From assembly GCA_902583265.1 (NCBI GenBank), contig CACHVD010000003.1, forward strand, positions 59,544-123,543: 64,000 nt of DNA, written 5' to 3'. Within the stretch, counting starts at the first letter, position 1. Each line of letters begins with the position of its first letter. The position numbers were made by a program, and so were the translations under genes. This document shows, in pieces, positions 50,478 to 60,510 of the stretch. The DNA comes from an uncultured Prochlorococcus sp. (GTDB taxonomy: Bacteria; Cyanobacteriota; Cyanobacteriia; PCC-6307; Cyanobiaceae). The notes below the pieces were generated by a model that worked only from the letters and a program-made list of their open reading frames with translations, searched no databases and was not told where the DNA came from.

Positions 50478-51206
50478 ATGAATGAAATTAATCAAATAAA
50501 TAATGAACCGGTAAGAAAATCCAGAATTTTATTAGTTGATGATGAGCCTGGTTTAAGAACAGCTGTTAAAACATTTCTAGAAGATGAAGGCTTTGAAATA
50601 TTTATTGCAGTTGATGGAGATGATGGTTGGGAAAAAGCTCAAACAATTTTTCCCGATTTGATAATTAGTGATATTATGATGCCCCGAGCTAACGGTTATA
50701 CTTTATTAGAAAAAATAAGAGAAGATGAAAAATTAGGAGGAACTCCGGTTATTTTTCTAACTGCAAAAGGAATGACCCTCGACAGAACAGAAGGTTATCT
50801 TGCAGGAGTTGATGATTATATTTCCAAACCCTTCGACCCCGATGAATTAGCTGCAAGAGTTAAAAATGTAATCAATAGACAGGAACGTTTACTAAAAGAA
50901 GCAGCACGATTCGCAGATATCGATGTAAGCAAAATGGCGAAGCAAATTACTGAAATAAAATCTATGCTGACAGACCAAAATCCGACTAATTCAGAAAACA
51001 AGATAAATCTTCCTAGTTTTACTCCAAGAGAAGCAAGTGTACTTCAACTGGTAGCAGAGGGATTAATGAACAAGGAAATTGCAAGACAGCTTGAAACATC
51101 TATTAGAAATGTTGAAAAATATGTAAGTAGACTTTTTATTAAGACAGGTACATCTAGCCGAACCGAATTAGTCCGTTATGCACTTGAAAATCATTTAGTA
51201 ATATAA
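50478..51206 (+). CDS. NarL/LuxR-type response regulator
   Basis: 242 residues: a receiver domain (acidic pair D21-D22, phospho-acceptor D65 in SDIMMP, T95, K117 in SKPFDP) and a C-terminal LuxR helix-turn-helix (FTPREASVLQLVAEGLMNKEIARQL..NVEKYVSRLFIKTG). All receiver residues needed for phosphorylation are present. The arrangement resembles the plastid-encoded Ycf29 regulators, though that equivalence is not certain. No histidine kinase lies nearby. Divergent from iscS with a 59-base gap. Confidence 0.92.
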   Translation: MNEINQINNEPVRKSRILLVDDEPGLRTAVKTFLEDEGFEIFIAVDGDDGWEKAQTIFPDLIISDIMMPRANGYTLLEKIREDEKLGGTPVIFLTAKGMTLDRTEGYLAGVDDYISKPFDPDELAARVKNVINRQERLLKEAARFADIDVSKMAKQITEIKSMLTDQNPTNSENKINLPSFTPREASVLQLVAEGLMNKEIARQLETSIRNVEKYVSRLFIKTGTSSRTELVRYALENHLVI

Positions 51207-51207
51207 A

Positions 51208-51909
51208 TTACTTAATTTTTTCGAATTCAATTAATTTTGAAAAATAAAAAGGAGCTTGATTTAATTTCTTTTGAACGACTTTAAATCCATTTTCTTTAGC
51301 AGCATTAATAATTCCCTTCTCTTTCAATGTATAGGCTCTTGTAGTTTTGCTTGGCCCAGGAAATAATTTCCCAATATTTTTTAGAACAGCAAGAACTGGA
51401 GTATATGGAGCAAAGCTTACGATAAGTTTTTCTTTGCTTAAGTCACATAGATGTTGGACCATTTCCTCTGCGACCGGTTGAGGATAATGAATAAACACAT
51501 CCAAACAAATCACAACGTCAAATAACCCTTTTAATTTTTCCAAATCACAGACTTCATATTTGATCTTACCTTGATTCAAACCTAATTCATTAATGCGTTT
51601 CTTTGCTTCTTTAATCATTTCAGAAGAAATATCGCTTACCTGCAATTCTTTTATACCTAATCTAAGTAATGGTATTGATAGACTTCCAACACCACATCCT
51701 GCATCACAATAGGTTTTTTTTGTTAGTTCAGGATAATCTTTGATGTATGAGACTACATCATCTACAGTTTTTTGATGTCCTTTCCTAATATTTTTCTGAA
51801 CTGTATTAATTTCATCAGATTTGCTATAAATTTTATTCCATCTTTCAAAGCCAGTACCATTAAAATACTCCCTAACTTCACTTTTTTCGATAATCTTATT
51901 TGAAGTCAT
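51208..51909 (-). CDS. chlM: Mg-protoporphyrin IX O-methyltransferase
   Basis: 233 residues. SAM methyltransferase with motif I DAGCGVGSLSIPL near 69, VSDISSEMI, and the BchM/ChlM signature YFNGTGFERWNKIY at the N-terminus and VSFAPYTPVL..PGPSKTTRAYTLKE near the C-terminus. It methylates Mg-protoporphyrin IX in chlorophyll synthesis on membranes. Its stop is one base from the convergent response-regulator stop. Confidence 0.97.
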   Translation of the reverse strand: MTSNKIIEKSEVREYFNGTGFERWNKIYSKSDEINTVQKNIRKGHQKTVDDVVSYIKDYPELTKKTYCDAGCGVGSLSIPLLRLGIKELQVSDISSEMIKEAKKRINELGLNQGKIKYEVCDLEKLKGLFDVVICLDVFIHYPQPVAEEMVQHLCDLSKEKLIVSFAPYTPVLAVLKNIGKLFPGPSKTTRAYTLKEKGIINAAKENGFKVVQKKLNQAPFYFSKLIEFEKIK

Positions 51910-51998
51910 AATATTCCTTGAAAATTTATTATTTTTATACTAACCAACTGGCGCCAAATTAATTGCACGCCATTATAGGAAAGAATTGATTTGTTATT
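51910..51998. promoter_or_regulatory. divergent chlM/purE promoter region with a TGGCGCCA palindrome
   Basis: The 89-base gap holds TTTATACTA (51934-51942), which reads as TATACT towards purE and as TAGTATAAA towards chlM, so one element could act as -10 in both directions. An 8-bp GC-rich palindrome TGGCGCCA (51949-51956) lies just after it, at the expected purE start region. It is unusual in such AT-rich intergenic DNA and may be an operator. Confidence 0.4.
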
Positions 51999-52535
51999 TT
52001 GTCAGAATTGAATTCTAAAGATATTTATAAAATTGCTGTCGTAATGGGTAGTGATTCAGATCTAAAAACATTGAAACCAGCTATTGATATTTTAAGAGAA
52101 TTTGGAATAAAAACTGAAGTTTGTATACTTTCTGCTCATCGAACACCTATTGAAATGATGGAATATGCAAAAAATGCAGAATCAGAAAACATAAAAGTAA
52201 TAATTGCCGGTGCTGGTGGTGCTGCTCATCTTCCAGGCATGCTGGCATCCATAACTTGTATTCCTATAATTGGAGTACCAGTAGAGAGTAAGACACTTAA
52301 GGGGATGGATTCTCTTTTATCAATCGTTCAAATGCCCGCTGGGATTCCAGTAGCAACAGTTGCAATTAATGGAGCTCAGAATGCTGGATTGTTGGCAATA
52401 GAGATGATCAGTTTATTTGATGAATCCATAAAGAAAACTTTAAAAGAATTCAGAGAAAATCTTCATACACAGGTAAGAACTAAAAATAGTAAGTTATCTT
52501 CTATTGGACCTGACAATTATCTTCAAAATAAATGA
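51999..52535 (+). CDS. purE: N5-carboxyaminoimidazole ribonucleotide mutase
   Basis: Class I PurE of purine synthesis. 178 residues, normal length, with VVMGSDSDLKTLKPA, LSAHRTP (active-site His), IIAGAGGAAHLPGMLA and VQMPAGIPVATVAI. Start TTG, following AATTGATTTGTTATTT with no clear SD. It is convergent with cysC, with 14 bases between the stops. Confidence 0.97.
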   Translation: MSELNSKDIYKIAVVMGSDSDLKTLKPAIDILREFGIKTEVCILSAHRTPIEMMEYAKNAESENIKVIIAGAGGAAHLPGMLASITCIPIIGVPVESKTLKGMDSLLSIVQMPAGIPVATVAINGAQNAGLLAIEMISLFDESIKKTLKEFRENLHTQVRTKNSKLSSIGPDNYLQNK

Positions 52536-52549
52536 AGTAATATTTCCTA

Positions 52550-53173
52550 CTAGTCCTTGTTAAGAAAGTTTTCTTTTTTAAGATAGTTAATAACTTTCTC
52601 AACAGATTCATTTAAATCTAATGAACCTGTATCAACAACAATTTCGGGATTATGAGGCGCTTCATATGGACTAGAAATCCCTGTAAATTCCTTAATTTCA
52701 CCCAAACGCGCTTTCTTATAAAGACCTTTAGTATCCCTATTTTCGCAAACTGTGATATCAGCAGCACAATAAACTTCAATAAAATCCTTAGATCCAATAA
52801 TTTGTCTCACCTTATCTCTATCGCTAATAAATGGTGAAACGAATGCTGTAATAGTTATTATCCCAGCATTCATAAATAAATTCGCAACTTCTCCAATTCT
52901 TCGTATATTTTCTTCTCTATCTTCATCAGAAAAACCAAGATCTTTACATAAACCGTGTCTAATATTATCTCCATCCAACACATAAGTCGAAAACCCATCT
53001 AAGTGTAAAACTTCATTTAAAGCGTTAGCTAAAGTACTTTTACCAGAGCCAGATAAACCTGTAAACCAGATAACCATTCCTTTATGACCTCTCATTTTCT
53101 CTAACTTTTCTCTATCAATTGTTAAATTATGCCACTTTATATTTGTTGACTTTGTTTGATCTTGTTCTTTCAT
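52550..53173 (-). CDS. cysC: adenylylsulfate kinase
   Basis: Phosphorylates APS to PAPS in sulfate assimilation. About 207 residues from ATG 53173 (MKEQDQTKS); the ORF track's TTG five codons upstream is less likely. The P-loop is FTGLSGSGKST near 41, then LDGDNIRHGLCKDLGFS, FVSPFISDRDKVR (catalytic serine region), IEVYC and GISSPYEAP. It lies after the SUI1 gene on the same strand. Confidence 0.95.
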   Translation of the reverse strand: MKEQDQTKSTNIKWHNLTIDREKLEKMRGHKGMVIWFTGLSGSGKSTLANALNEVLHLDGFSTYVLDGDNIRHGLCKDLGFSDEDREENIRRIGEVANLFMNAGIITITAFVSPFISDRDKVRQIIGSKDFIEVYCAADITVCENRDTKGLYKKARLGEIKEFTGISSPYEAPHNPEIVVDTGSLDLNESVEKVINYLKKENFLNKD

Positions 53174-53215
53174 TGTTTGGATCACCAAAATTAAAAACCT
53201 ATCCTAACCCTTGCT

Positions 53216-53527
53216 TTATAAATTATGAAATCCCTCTTTACGAAGAAACTCAATTGCTTTCGATACCATATCACCCTGTAACTGAATATTTCTATCAATT
53301 AATGTTCCTCCAGTACCACAAAAAACTTTAATTTTTTTTAGTAATTCTTTTAATAAGATTTCATCCTCAGTTCCTAACCCTCTAATTAAAGTTATAGTCT
53401 TACCCTTTTTACCTTTTTTTTGTTTTGAAATATTTATTTTTGATCTTTTATTAAAAGTATCAACCTTAGCTATCTCTCCATATTTTTTTTCTTGATTATC
53501 AAATTCGATCCAATTCTTTTTTCCCAT
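53216..53527 (-). CDS. SUI1/eIF1-like translation factor, YciH type
   Basis: 103 residues. The C-terminal 75 form a SUI1 domain with GKTITLIRGLGT, LLKKIKVFCGTGGTL and IQLQGDMVSKAIEFL. The bacterial homologue YciH binds the 30S P-site region; its physiological role is unclear. A basic N-terminal stretch (KRSKINISKQKKGKKGK) is typical. It shares a 48-base gap with divergent trpB. Confidence 0.93.
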   Translation of the reverse strand: MGKKNWIEFDNQEKKYGEIAKVDTFNKRSKINISKQKKGKKGKTITLIRGLGTEDEILLKELLKKIKVFCGTGGTLIDRNIQLQGDMVSKAIEFLRKEGFHNL

Positions 53528-53541
53528 TATTTTAAATATAA

Positions 53542-53571
53542 TCTATAGTTAGTTAATACTTATTCTATAGA
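53542..53571. repeat. 7-bp inverted repeat in the SUI1-trpB promoter gap
   Basis: TCTATAG (53542-53548) and CTATAGA (53565-53571) are perfect inverted copies 16 bases apart. The second ends four bases before the trpB GTG. It could be an operator or simply a pair of AT-rich promoter elements, and a chance occurrence is not excluded. Confidence 0.3.
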
Positions 53572-53575
53572 AAAA

Positions 53576-54820
53576 GTGGTAAGTACATTTTCTCGCCAAG
53601 ATCAAAATTATAAAAAAGACGATTTAAATCAACCCTCCAAAGAGGGAAGATTTGGAAAATATGGTGGTCAATATGTTCCTGAAACGCTAATGCCTGCTCT
53701 TTTTGAGCTTGAAACAGCTGCGTCTAATGCATGGAAAGATAAACTTTTTGTAAAAGAATTAAATCATCTACTTAAGACTTATGTAGGCAGAGAAACACCA
53801 CTTTATGAAGCCAAAAGACTTACTGAACATTACAAAACTAAACAAGCAACTCCAACAATATGGCTTAAAAGAGAAGATTTAAATCATACTGGTGCTCACA
53901 AAATAAATAATGCTCTTGGACAAGCTTTATTAGCAATAAGGATGGGCAAAAAAAGAATAATTGCAGAAACTGGAGCAGGTCAGCATGGAGTTGCTACGGC
54001 TACTGTTTGTGCGAGATTTGGCTTGAAATGTATTATTTATATGGGTGCTGAAGATATAAAAAGACAATCCCTTAACGTCTTCAGAATGAAACTTCTAGGA
54101 GCTGAAGTTAAAGTTGTAAATTCAGGAACTGCAACACTTAAAGATGCTACTAGTGAAGCCATTAGAGATTGGGTTTCTAATGTCGAAAACACACACTACA
54201 TTTTAGGATCTGTTGCAGGTCCACACCCTTTCCCAAAGATTGTGCGAGATTTTCATGCAGTTATAGGAGAAGAAACTAAAAAACAATGTCTGGAATCCTT
54301 TGGATCTTTACCCGATATTTTACTTGCTTGTGTAGGTGGGGGATCAAATGCAATGGGTCTTTTCCATCCTTTCGTTAAAGAAACTTCTGTACGACTTATT
54401 GGAGTTGAAGCCGCAGGAAGCGGAGTTGATACTGACAAACATGCTGCAACTATCACTAAAGGTTCAGTTGGAATTTTGCATGGATCAATGAGTCTTCTAT
54501 TACAAGACGATAATGGTCAAGTACAAGAAGCTCACTCAATAAGTGCGGGTTTAGATTACCCTGGAGTTGGGCCTGAACATAGCCATTTAAAAGATATAGG
54601 TAGAGCAGAATATGGATCAGTAACAGATCAAGAAGCTTTAGATGCTTTGAAACTTGTTAGTGAACTTGAAGGAATTATACCAGCACTTGAAACTTCCCAT
54701 GCCTTTGCTTGGTTAGATAAATTATGCCCTACTCTTGAAAAAGATACTCATATAGTTATCAACTGCTCTGGTAGAGGTGACAAAGATGTTAATACTGTTG
54801 CATCTTCATTAGACATTTAA
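53576..54820 (+). CDS. trpB: tryptophan synthase beta chain
   Basis: Joins indole and serine. 414 residues with [50 protein letters not shown] (PLP lysine), [29 protein letters not shown] (phosphate loop) and [16 protein letters not shown]. The start is GTG. It is TrpB1 type; trpA is not in the window. Its stop abuts the rhodanese stop. Confidence 0.99.
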   Translation: MVSTFSRQDQNYKKDDLNQPSKEGRFGKYGGQYVPETLMPALFELETAASNAWKDKLFVKELNHLLKTYVGRETPLYEAKRLTEHYKTKQATPTIWLKREDLNHTGAHKINNALGQALLAIRMGKKRIIAETGAGQHGVATATVCARFGLKCIIYMGAEDIKRQSLNVFRMKLLGAEVKVVNSGTATLKDATSEAIRDWVSNVENTHYILGSVAGPHPFPKIVRDFHAVIGEETKKQCLESFGSLPDILLACVGGGSNAMGLFHPFVKETSVRLIGVEAAGSGVDTDKHAATITKGSVGILHGSMSLLLQDDNGQVQEAHSISAGLDYPGVGPEHSHLKDIGRAEYGSVTDQEALDALKLVSELEGIIPALETSHAFAWLDKLCPTLEKDTHIVINCSGRGDKDVNTVASSLDI

Positions 54821-55171
54821 TCAATACCTTGGAACTGATGAGTCAATGTATCTACTCCATCCATCAATACCCTCCTCCAAATTCCAGATTTCGCTCACAA
54901 TATTATTATCTAAACACCATTGTGAAAAGTTATAACTTCTTATTCCTGCATGACAGGTAACTACAATTTTTCTATCTAATAAACCAGCAAATATTTCTTT
55001 AACATATTCATATGTGACTTTACTAATTGGTATATGTAAAAATTCCTTTGAGAAACGAGCAAGTTCAAGTTCTGACTGTTCTCTTACATCAATCAAGACC
55101 GGATCCTCTATCTCAGAATTAAACCAATCATTGAGACTAGAAGCATTTATAGATTTTGGATAACTTCCCAA
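54821..55171 (-). CDS. single-domain rhodanese-like protein
   Basis: 116 residues, one rhodanese domain: PVLIDVREQSELELA, HIPISKV, and the active-site loop CHAGIRS with the catalytic cysteine present, then LEEGIDGW. It probably transfers sulfane sulfur or acts as a small redox protein; the substrate is unknown. The start is TTG. Convergent with trpB at zero distance. Confidence 0.9.
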   Translation of the reverse strand: MGSYPKSINASSLNDWFNSEIEDPVLIDVREQSELELARFSKEFLHIPISKVTYEYVKEIFAGLLDRKIVVTCHAGIRSYNFSQWCLDNNIVSEIWNLEEGIDGWSRYIDSSVPRY

Positions 55172-55260
55172 TTTATAGGATAAATTATGTGTTATTTACA
55201 ATTTAATAAATTAAGTTGCAGTAGGAAATTTATTGTTAAAAATAAAAATAAACATTGATA

Positions 55261-56721
55261 ATGAAACTTAGGGTAGTAGCAATAATACTATTATTATCTT
55301 TATTAATTTTTTTTGGTTTTAAAAAAGTTTCTGCTAATAAAAATAAGGAGCAAAGTACAAATATTGAGCAACTAAATATATTAAAATATATACCTGAAAA
55401 CAATAAATTATTATTTATTTCAAATTTCGATAGTTTTAATATTGTCGATAATAGTGTAAAAGATAAAAGTCAAAAAAATCAAGATAACTTCTTTTTAATA
55501 CAAGAATCCATATTAGATTACTTAGGTATAGATCTAGGCAAAAATAAAATAGAAGATATCTATAATAATGAACTTATAGTCTCAACTTTTGAAAATAATA
55601 AAAAGCTTAAGGATGATATTTTGATAGTTTTTAAAATTAAGCCAGAAAAAACAATCGAAGATTTACTAAATTTGCCTAATAAAATTGATAATATTGATGA
55701 GATAATTTCAATTAATAGAGAAAACAAAATAAATTTCCTTAATTTTATATACCGAACCAAGGATAATTATATAATTGCCTCATCAGATAAAAAATTAATC
55801 AAAAATAGTATTAACTCCGGCAATAATTTTAAGGAAAAAAAATTTCAATATGAGGGAGAACTTTTTGGACTTAAAAACGAAAAAAATATATTATTTACAA
55901 ATAAATTTTGGGAAAGTATATTTTTTGATAAGGAAATTTTTACTGAGAATAAGGAGGATATAATAGCTACAACATTTGACTTAAAAAATAAACATTTAAT
56001 TTTAAAATCTTATTTACTAAATAATAAAAAAAATATTGATATTTTTACTTACGATCAGTTAAAAAATCAAGAGAATAATTATGAAGATAATCCTGAAATT
56101 TCAATTTTTAATGATATAAAAAATTTTGAAAAATATCTAAAACCTTTAATAAATGATTTTGAACTCAATTTTTTTGAAGAGTTTAATCAAAATGAGAATC
56201 AAAACATTTTAATTCTCAATTCAAATAAAGATTGGCTTATTACATTTGAAAAAAATAATGAAGATCAATTTGATTTAAGTGCTTTGAAAAAACTAAAAGA
56301 TTTCAACAAATATACTTTGAAACAAAATGAAGATATTTATTCGATATATTCCAAAGATATTCTTGAAGAAAAAGACGATGTTATAAAACAATTAACTTAT
56401 GAAAATATCTATTTAATAGAATCAGGAGGTTTACAAATCATAAGCAATCATTTAATTGATGGAAAAAAACTAGAGAAAATATCAAAAAAATTCTTTAACC
56501 TAAAAAGTAATAAAGATAAATCTGCTTTTCTTTATTCAAAAGTTAATATCAAAAATGGTAATTTTAATAAAATTGAATATTTTACTAATTTGCAGGATCT
56601 TAACTTTCTCATCAGAAATATATTAAGAATATCAAATGAAGAATCGCTAGAAATCATAAGTCAATCATTTCCTGAAAAAAATCCAATTCTTTATAAAGAA
56701 ACAATATTAAAAATTCTTTAA
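55261..56721 (+). CDS. DUF3352-like envelope protein, function unknown
   Basis: 486 residues from ATG 55261; the ORF track's TTG start two codons earlier is less likely. An N-terminal hydrophobic helix (VVAIILLLSLLIFFGF) anchors or exports it. The rest is long, extremely rich in Asn, Lys and Ile, and shows repeated beta-type segments after LKYIPENNKLLFISNF, resembling cyanobacterial DUF3352 proteins. No catalytic motif or cysteine pattern is seen. Its low-GC, Asn-rich composition suggests relaxed constraint rather than transfer. Confidence 0.75.
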   Translation: MKLRVVAIILLLSLLIFFGFKKVSANKNKEQSTNIEQLNILKYIPENNKLLFISNFDSFNIVDNSVKDKSQKNQDNFFLIQESILDYLGIDLGKNKIEDIYNNELIVSTFENNKKLKDDILIVFKIKPEKTIEDLLNLPNKIDNIDEIISINRENKINFLNFIYRTKDNYIIASSDKKLIKNSINSGNNFKEKKFQYEGELFGLKNEKNILFTNKFWESIFFDKEIFTENKEDIIATTFDLKNKHLILKSYLLNNKKNIDIFTYDQLKNQENNYEDNPEISIFNDIKNFEKYLKPLINDFELNFFEEFNQNENQNILILNSNKDWLITFEKNNEDQFDLSALKKLKDFNKYTLKQNEDIYSIYSKDILEEKDDVIKQLTYENIYLIESGGLQIISNHLIDGKKLEKISKKFFNLKSNKDKSAFLYSKVNIKNGNFNKIEYFTNLQDLNFLIRNILRISNEESLEIISQSFPEKNPILYKETILKIL

Positions 56722-56847
56722 ATTAAATTTATTCAAACAAGCTTAAAACGCAATCATTTTAATTGTTTGTGAAATTAATATCTTGTGGTTAATTAAAAAT
56801 TATTTGACTATCTTTAATCTATAAGTATTTGAAATTGAATTAAGCAA

Positions 56848-57993
56848 TTGGATAACAAGAAACTAATTTTAAAACCAGGATTAGAGGGTGTCCCAGTTAC
56901 TAATTCATCTATCTGTGATATTGACGGCAACAAAGGTAAATTATTGTACAGAGGCTATTCCATTGAGGAACTATCCAAAAAAAGCAGTTTTTTAGAAACT
57001 GCTTATCTATTAATTTGGGGGGAATTGCCCACAGCTATTCAACTAAGAGATTTCGAACAAGAAGTTCAGATGCATCGAAGATTAAGTTTTAGAGTCAGAG
57101 ATATGATGAAATGTTTCCCTGCGACAGGACATCCTATGGACGCTCTTCAATCTAGCGCAGCTTCTTTGGGACTTTTCTATTCACGTAGAGCAATAGATGA
57201 TCCTAATTACATCTACAACGCAGTGATAAGACTAATCGCAAAAATACCCACTATGATCGCTGCATTTCAACTTATTAGAAAAGGACAAGACCCAATTCAA
57301 CCTCGTGATGATTTAACTTACTCATCAAATTTTCTTTACATGCTTACTGAAAAAGAACAAGATCCCATAGCAGCAAAAGTTTTTGATAGGTGTCTAATTC
57401 TACATGCCGAACATAGTTTAAACGCGAGTACATTCAGCGCTAGAGTAACTGCGAGCACTCTTACAGACCCATATGCTGTCATTGCATCTGCAGTAGGAAC
57501 CCTTGCTGGCCCGCTTCATGGAGGAGCAAATGAAGATGTGATTGCAATGTTGGAAGAAATCAAAACTCCAGAAAATGCTGCTTCTTTTTTAGATAAAGCG
57601 ATAAAAAATAAAAGTAAAATAATGGGCTTCGGTCATAGAGAATATAAAGTCAAAGATCCAAGAGCAATTATTCTTCAAAAGCTGGCAGAAGAACTATTTA
57701 TTAGATTTGGAGCAGATGAAATGTATGAAGTTGCTAAATCTTTAGAGGCAGAGGCAATACCAAGACTTGGCCCGAAGGGTATATTCCCTAACGTTGACTT
57801 TTATTCTGGTCTTGTTTATCGAAAACTTGGTATTCCACGTGATTTATTTACTCCAATTTTTGCCATTTCTAGAGTTGCAGGTTGGTTAGCTCATTGGAGA
57901 GAGCAACTTGGGGCAAATAGAATTTTTAGACCATCGCAAATATATACAGGTTCAGCTCCAAGGGATTGGATCAGATTAGAAAATAGAGAATAA
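56848..57993 (+). CDS. gltA: citrate synthase
   Basis: Condenses oxaloacetate and acetyl-CoA; in Prochlorococcus the branch leads mainly to 2-oxoglutarate for nitrogen assimilation. 381 residues. Catalytic residues are visible: His in LHAEHSLNAST, GPLHGGANEDV, MGFGHREYKVKDPRA, and the Asp region NVDFYSGLVY. It belongs to the short type II/archaeal-like group. The start is TTG. It is followed by ndhA after 75 bases. Confidence 0.97.
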   Translation: MDNKKLILKPGLEGVPVTNSSICDIDGNKGKLLYRGYSIEELSKKSSFLETAYLLIWGELPTAIQLRDFEQEVQMHRRLSFRVRDMMKCFPATGHPMDALQSSAASLGLFYSRRAIDDPNYIYNAVIRLIAKIPTMIAAFQLIRKGQDPIQPRDDLTYSSNFLYMLTEKEQDPIAAKVFDRCLILHAEHSLNASTFSARVTASTLTDPYAVIASAVGTLAGPLHGGANEDVIAMLEEIKTPENAASFLDKAIKNKSKIMGFGHREYKVKDPRAIILQKLAEELFIRFGADEMYEVAKSLEAEAIPRLGPKGIFPNVDFYSGLVYRKLGIPRDLFTPIFAISRVAGWLAHWREQLGANRIFRPSQIYTGSAPRDWIRLENRE

Positions 57994-58068
57994 TATTTGC
58001 AGCTTTTCATAAAAAACACACATATTGAGTGTGACGAGTTAATCTATTAAGTAAATAACTTCAAAATT

Positions 58069-59187
58069 TTGGAATACGGACTTGATCTCGAATATAGTTT
58101 TAATGAATTCTTAAAAGGTTTTGGCCTTTCTAGTGAGATCGCACATATAATTTGGCTCCCTCTACCTATGCTTTTGGTTTTAGTTGCCGCAGTTGTTGGA
58201 GTTTTAGTAACAGTTTGGCTTGAAAGAAAGATTTCTGCTGCTGCTCAACAAAGAATAGGACCAGAATATGCAGGAGCTCTTGGTGTACTCCAACCAATCG
58301 CAGATGGTCTTAAGCTATTAGTTAAAGAGGATATTATTCCTGCTAAAGCAGATGGAATTCTCTTCACTGCAGGACCTATATTAGTTCTTGTCCCAGTTAT
58401 TCTCTCTTGGTTAATTGTTCCTTTTGGACAAAATCTTCTTATAAGTAATGTTGGTATTGGAATATTTCTATGGATTGCTTTGAGTAGTATTCAACCAATT
58501 GGTCTTCTTATGAGCGGTTATGCATCAAATAACAAATATTCATTATTAGGTGGATTAAGAGCAGCTGCTCAATCTATAAGTTATGAAATACCATTAGCTT
58601 TATCTGTACTGGCTATTGTACTAATGACTAATTCTCTAAGTACTATTGACATTGTTAACCAACAAAGTGGAGCTGGAATACTAAGTTGGAATATTTGGAG
58701 ACAACCAGTTGGCTTTATAGTTTTTTGGATTTGTGCACTTGCAGAATGTGAACGACTCCCATTTGACTTGCCTGAAGCTGAAGAAGAATTAGTTGCGGGC
58801 TACCAAACTGAATATGCGGGAATGAAATTCGCATTATTTTACCTTGGTAGCTACATCAATCTAATTCTTTCAGCTTTATTGGTATCAATACTTTATTTGG
58901 GAGGATGGGGTTTTCCTATACCTGTAGAAGTAATAGCTAAATTTCTTAATTTGCCAATTAATGCACCATTTATACAGGTTTTCACTGCATCAATAGGAAT
59001 TGTAATGACTGTATTGAAAGCTTATCTTTTAGTTTTCATTGCAATATTATTACGTTGGACAACTCCTAGAGTAAGAATAGATCAGCTTTTAGATCTAGGA
59101 TGGAAGTTTCTTCTTCCAATTTCTCTTGCTAATCTTTTGATAACTGCTGGATTAAAACTTGCTTTTCCGCAATTCTTTGGTGGTTAA
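58069..59187 (+). CDS. ndhA: NAD(P)H-quinone oxidoreductase subunit 1
   Basis: 372 residues, about eight transmembrane helices. Conserved [53 protein letters not shown] and [30 protein letters not shown] identify the quinone-site subunit of NDH-1. The start is TTG. It heads ndhA-I-G-E, the conserved cyanobacterial and plastid order. Confidence 0.99.
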   Translation: MEYGLDLEYSFNEFLKGFGLSSEIAHIIWLPLPMLLVLVAAVVGVLVTVWLERKISAAAQQRIGPEYAGALGVLQPIADGLKLLVKEDIIPAKADGILFTAGPILVLVPVILSWLIVPFGQNLLISNVGIGIFLWIALSSIQPIGLLMSGYASNNKYSLLGGLRAAAQSISYEIPLALSVLAIVLMTNSLSTIDIVNQQSGAGILSWNIWRQPVGFIVFWICALAECERLPFDLPEAEEELVAGYQTEYAGMKFALFYLGSYINLILSALLVSILYLGGWGFPIPVEVIAKFLNLPINAPFIQVFTASIGIVMTVLKAYLLVFIAILLRWTTPRVRIDQLLDLGWKFLLPISLANLLITAGLKLAFPQFFGG

Positions 59188-59213
59188 ATTTAAGTAAAAA
59201 TACTTAAATTTAA
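59184..59213 (+). other. 13-bp perfect hairpin between ndhA and ndhI
   Basis: TTAAATTTAAGTA-AAAA-TACTTAAATTTAA is a perfect 13-bp inverted repeat with a 4-base loop, and it includes the ndhA stop codon. It is very AT-rich and lacks a clear U-run, so it may set mRNA stability or processing between ndhA and ndhI rather than terminate. Confidence 0.5.
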
Positions 59214-59255
59214 AATTATTCCACTAAAATAAAATAACTAAGTAAATTATTCAAA

Positions 59256-59882
59256 ATGAACAATTTCCTTCAACAAATAAATAGCTATATCAAAGAAGCA
59301 TTTAATGCTGGCAAATATTTATACAATGGTATATCGGTAACTTTTGATCATCTTCGCAGAAGACCTGTCACTATCCAATATCCATATGAAAAATTAATAC
59401 CTTCTGAAAGATATAGAGGAAGGATACATTATGAATTCGATAAATGTATTGCTTGTGAAGTTTGTGTAAGAGTATGTCCCATAAATCTCCCAGTAGTTGA
59501 TTGGGTAATGAATAAAGAAACAAAAAAAAAGGAACTTAGAAATTATTCAATAGATTTTGGAGTTTGTATATTTTGCGGAAATTGTGTTGAATATTGCCCA
59601 ACTAATTGTCTATCAATGACCGAAGAATATGAATTAGCTACTTTCGATAGACACAATCTAAATTTCGATAATATCGCACTTGGTAGACTCCCTACAAACG
59701 TTACAACGGATCCATCAGTTAAACCTCTAAGAGAACTTGCCTATCTCCCTAAAGGTGTTATGGACCCTCATGAAATCCCAGATTCAAATATTAGAGTTGG
59801 TAAATTACCTGAGGAAGTCTATGATTGGATGAGACCTGAATCCAAAGAAAATAAAGATAAAATTTCTAATCCAGCTAATTAA
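59256..59882 (+). CDS. ndhI: NAD(P)H-quinone oxidoreductase subunit I (2x[4Fe-4S])
   Basis: 208 residues. Two [4Fe-4S] motifs are complete: [12 protein letters not shown] and [12 protein letters not shown], each CxxCxxCxxxCP. The N-terminal [24 protein letters not shown] is typical. It carries electrons through the arm of NDH-1 that in cyanobacteria is fed by ferredoxin. It is 14 bases from ndhG. Confidence 0.99.
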   Translation: MNNFLQQINSYIKEAFNAGKYLYNGISVTFDHLRRRPVTIQYPYEKLIPSERYRGRIHYEFDKCIACEVCVRVCPINLPVVDWVMNKETKKKELRNYSIDFGVCIFCGNCVEYCPTNCLSMTEEYELATFDRHNLNFDNIALGRLPTNVTTDPSVKPLRELAYLPKGVMDPHEIPDSNIRVGKLPEEVYDWMRPESKENKDKISNPAN

Positions 59883-59895
59883 TTTCCTCTAATTT

Positions 59896-60495
59896 ATGTC
59901 CATTGCAATTACGACACAATTTATTTGTTTTACTGTTCTATCTTTAGTTGTCATTATTGGAGCACTTGGTGTTGTATTGCTTGAGAGTATTGTTTATTCA
60001 GCATTTCTTCTAGGAGGAGTTTTTATGAGTGTTGCTGGATTATATCTACTTTTAAATGCAAGTTTTGTTGCTGCAGCACAAGTTTTAGTTTATGTGGGTG
60101 CAGTAAATGTATTAATAATTTTCGCCATTATGTTAGTCAATAAAAAAGAAGATTTAAAGCCCATTAATGACATTAAATCTAGGAGAATCATATCAACATT
60201 AATATGTTTAACACTACTCAGCCTTTTAATAAGAGTTGACTTGACCAATGTATGGAACGTAGCAAGTCCACAAAACTCAATAGGAGAAGAATCAACTATT
60301 AGAATAGGGGAGCATTTATTTAGTGATTATTTACTCCCATTTGAAGTAGCTTCAGTTTTACTTTTAATGGCAATGATTGGAGCTATAGTTTTAGCTAGAA
60401 GAGATGTAATGAGCAGGGATATTTCAACTGGATTACCTGTTGATCAAGAGTTAATTGAAAAATCATCAGAACCATTGCTAACAAATAAAAATTAA
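59896..60495 (+). CDS. ndhG: NAD(P)H-quinone oxidoreductase subunit 6
   Basis: 199 residues, five hydrophobic helices including the conserved VAAAQVLVYVGAVNVLIIFAIMLVN (third helix with the NuoJ pi-bulge region) and FEVASVLLLMAMIGAIVLARR. Membrane arm of NDH-1. It lies between ndhI and ndhE in the usual order. Confidence 0.98.
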   Translation: MSIAITTQFICFTVLSLVVIIGALGVVLLESIVYSAFLLGGVFMSVAGLYLLLNASFVAAAQVLVYVGAVNVLIIFAIMLVNKKEDLKPINDIKSRRIISTLICLTLLSLLIRVDLTNVWNVASPQNSIGEESTIRIGEHLFSDYLLPFEVASVLLLMAMIGAIVLARRDVMSRDISTGLPVDQELIEKSSEPLLTNKN

Positions 60496-60510
60496 CCTTT
60501 TAACTTTCTT

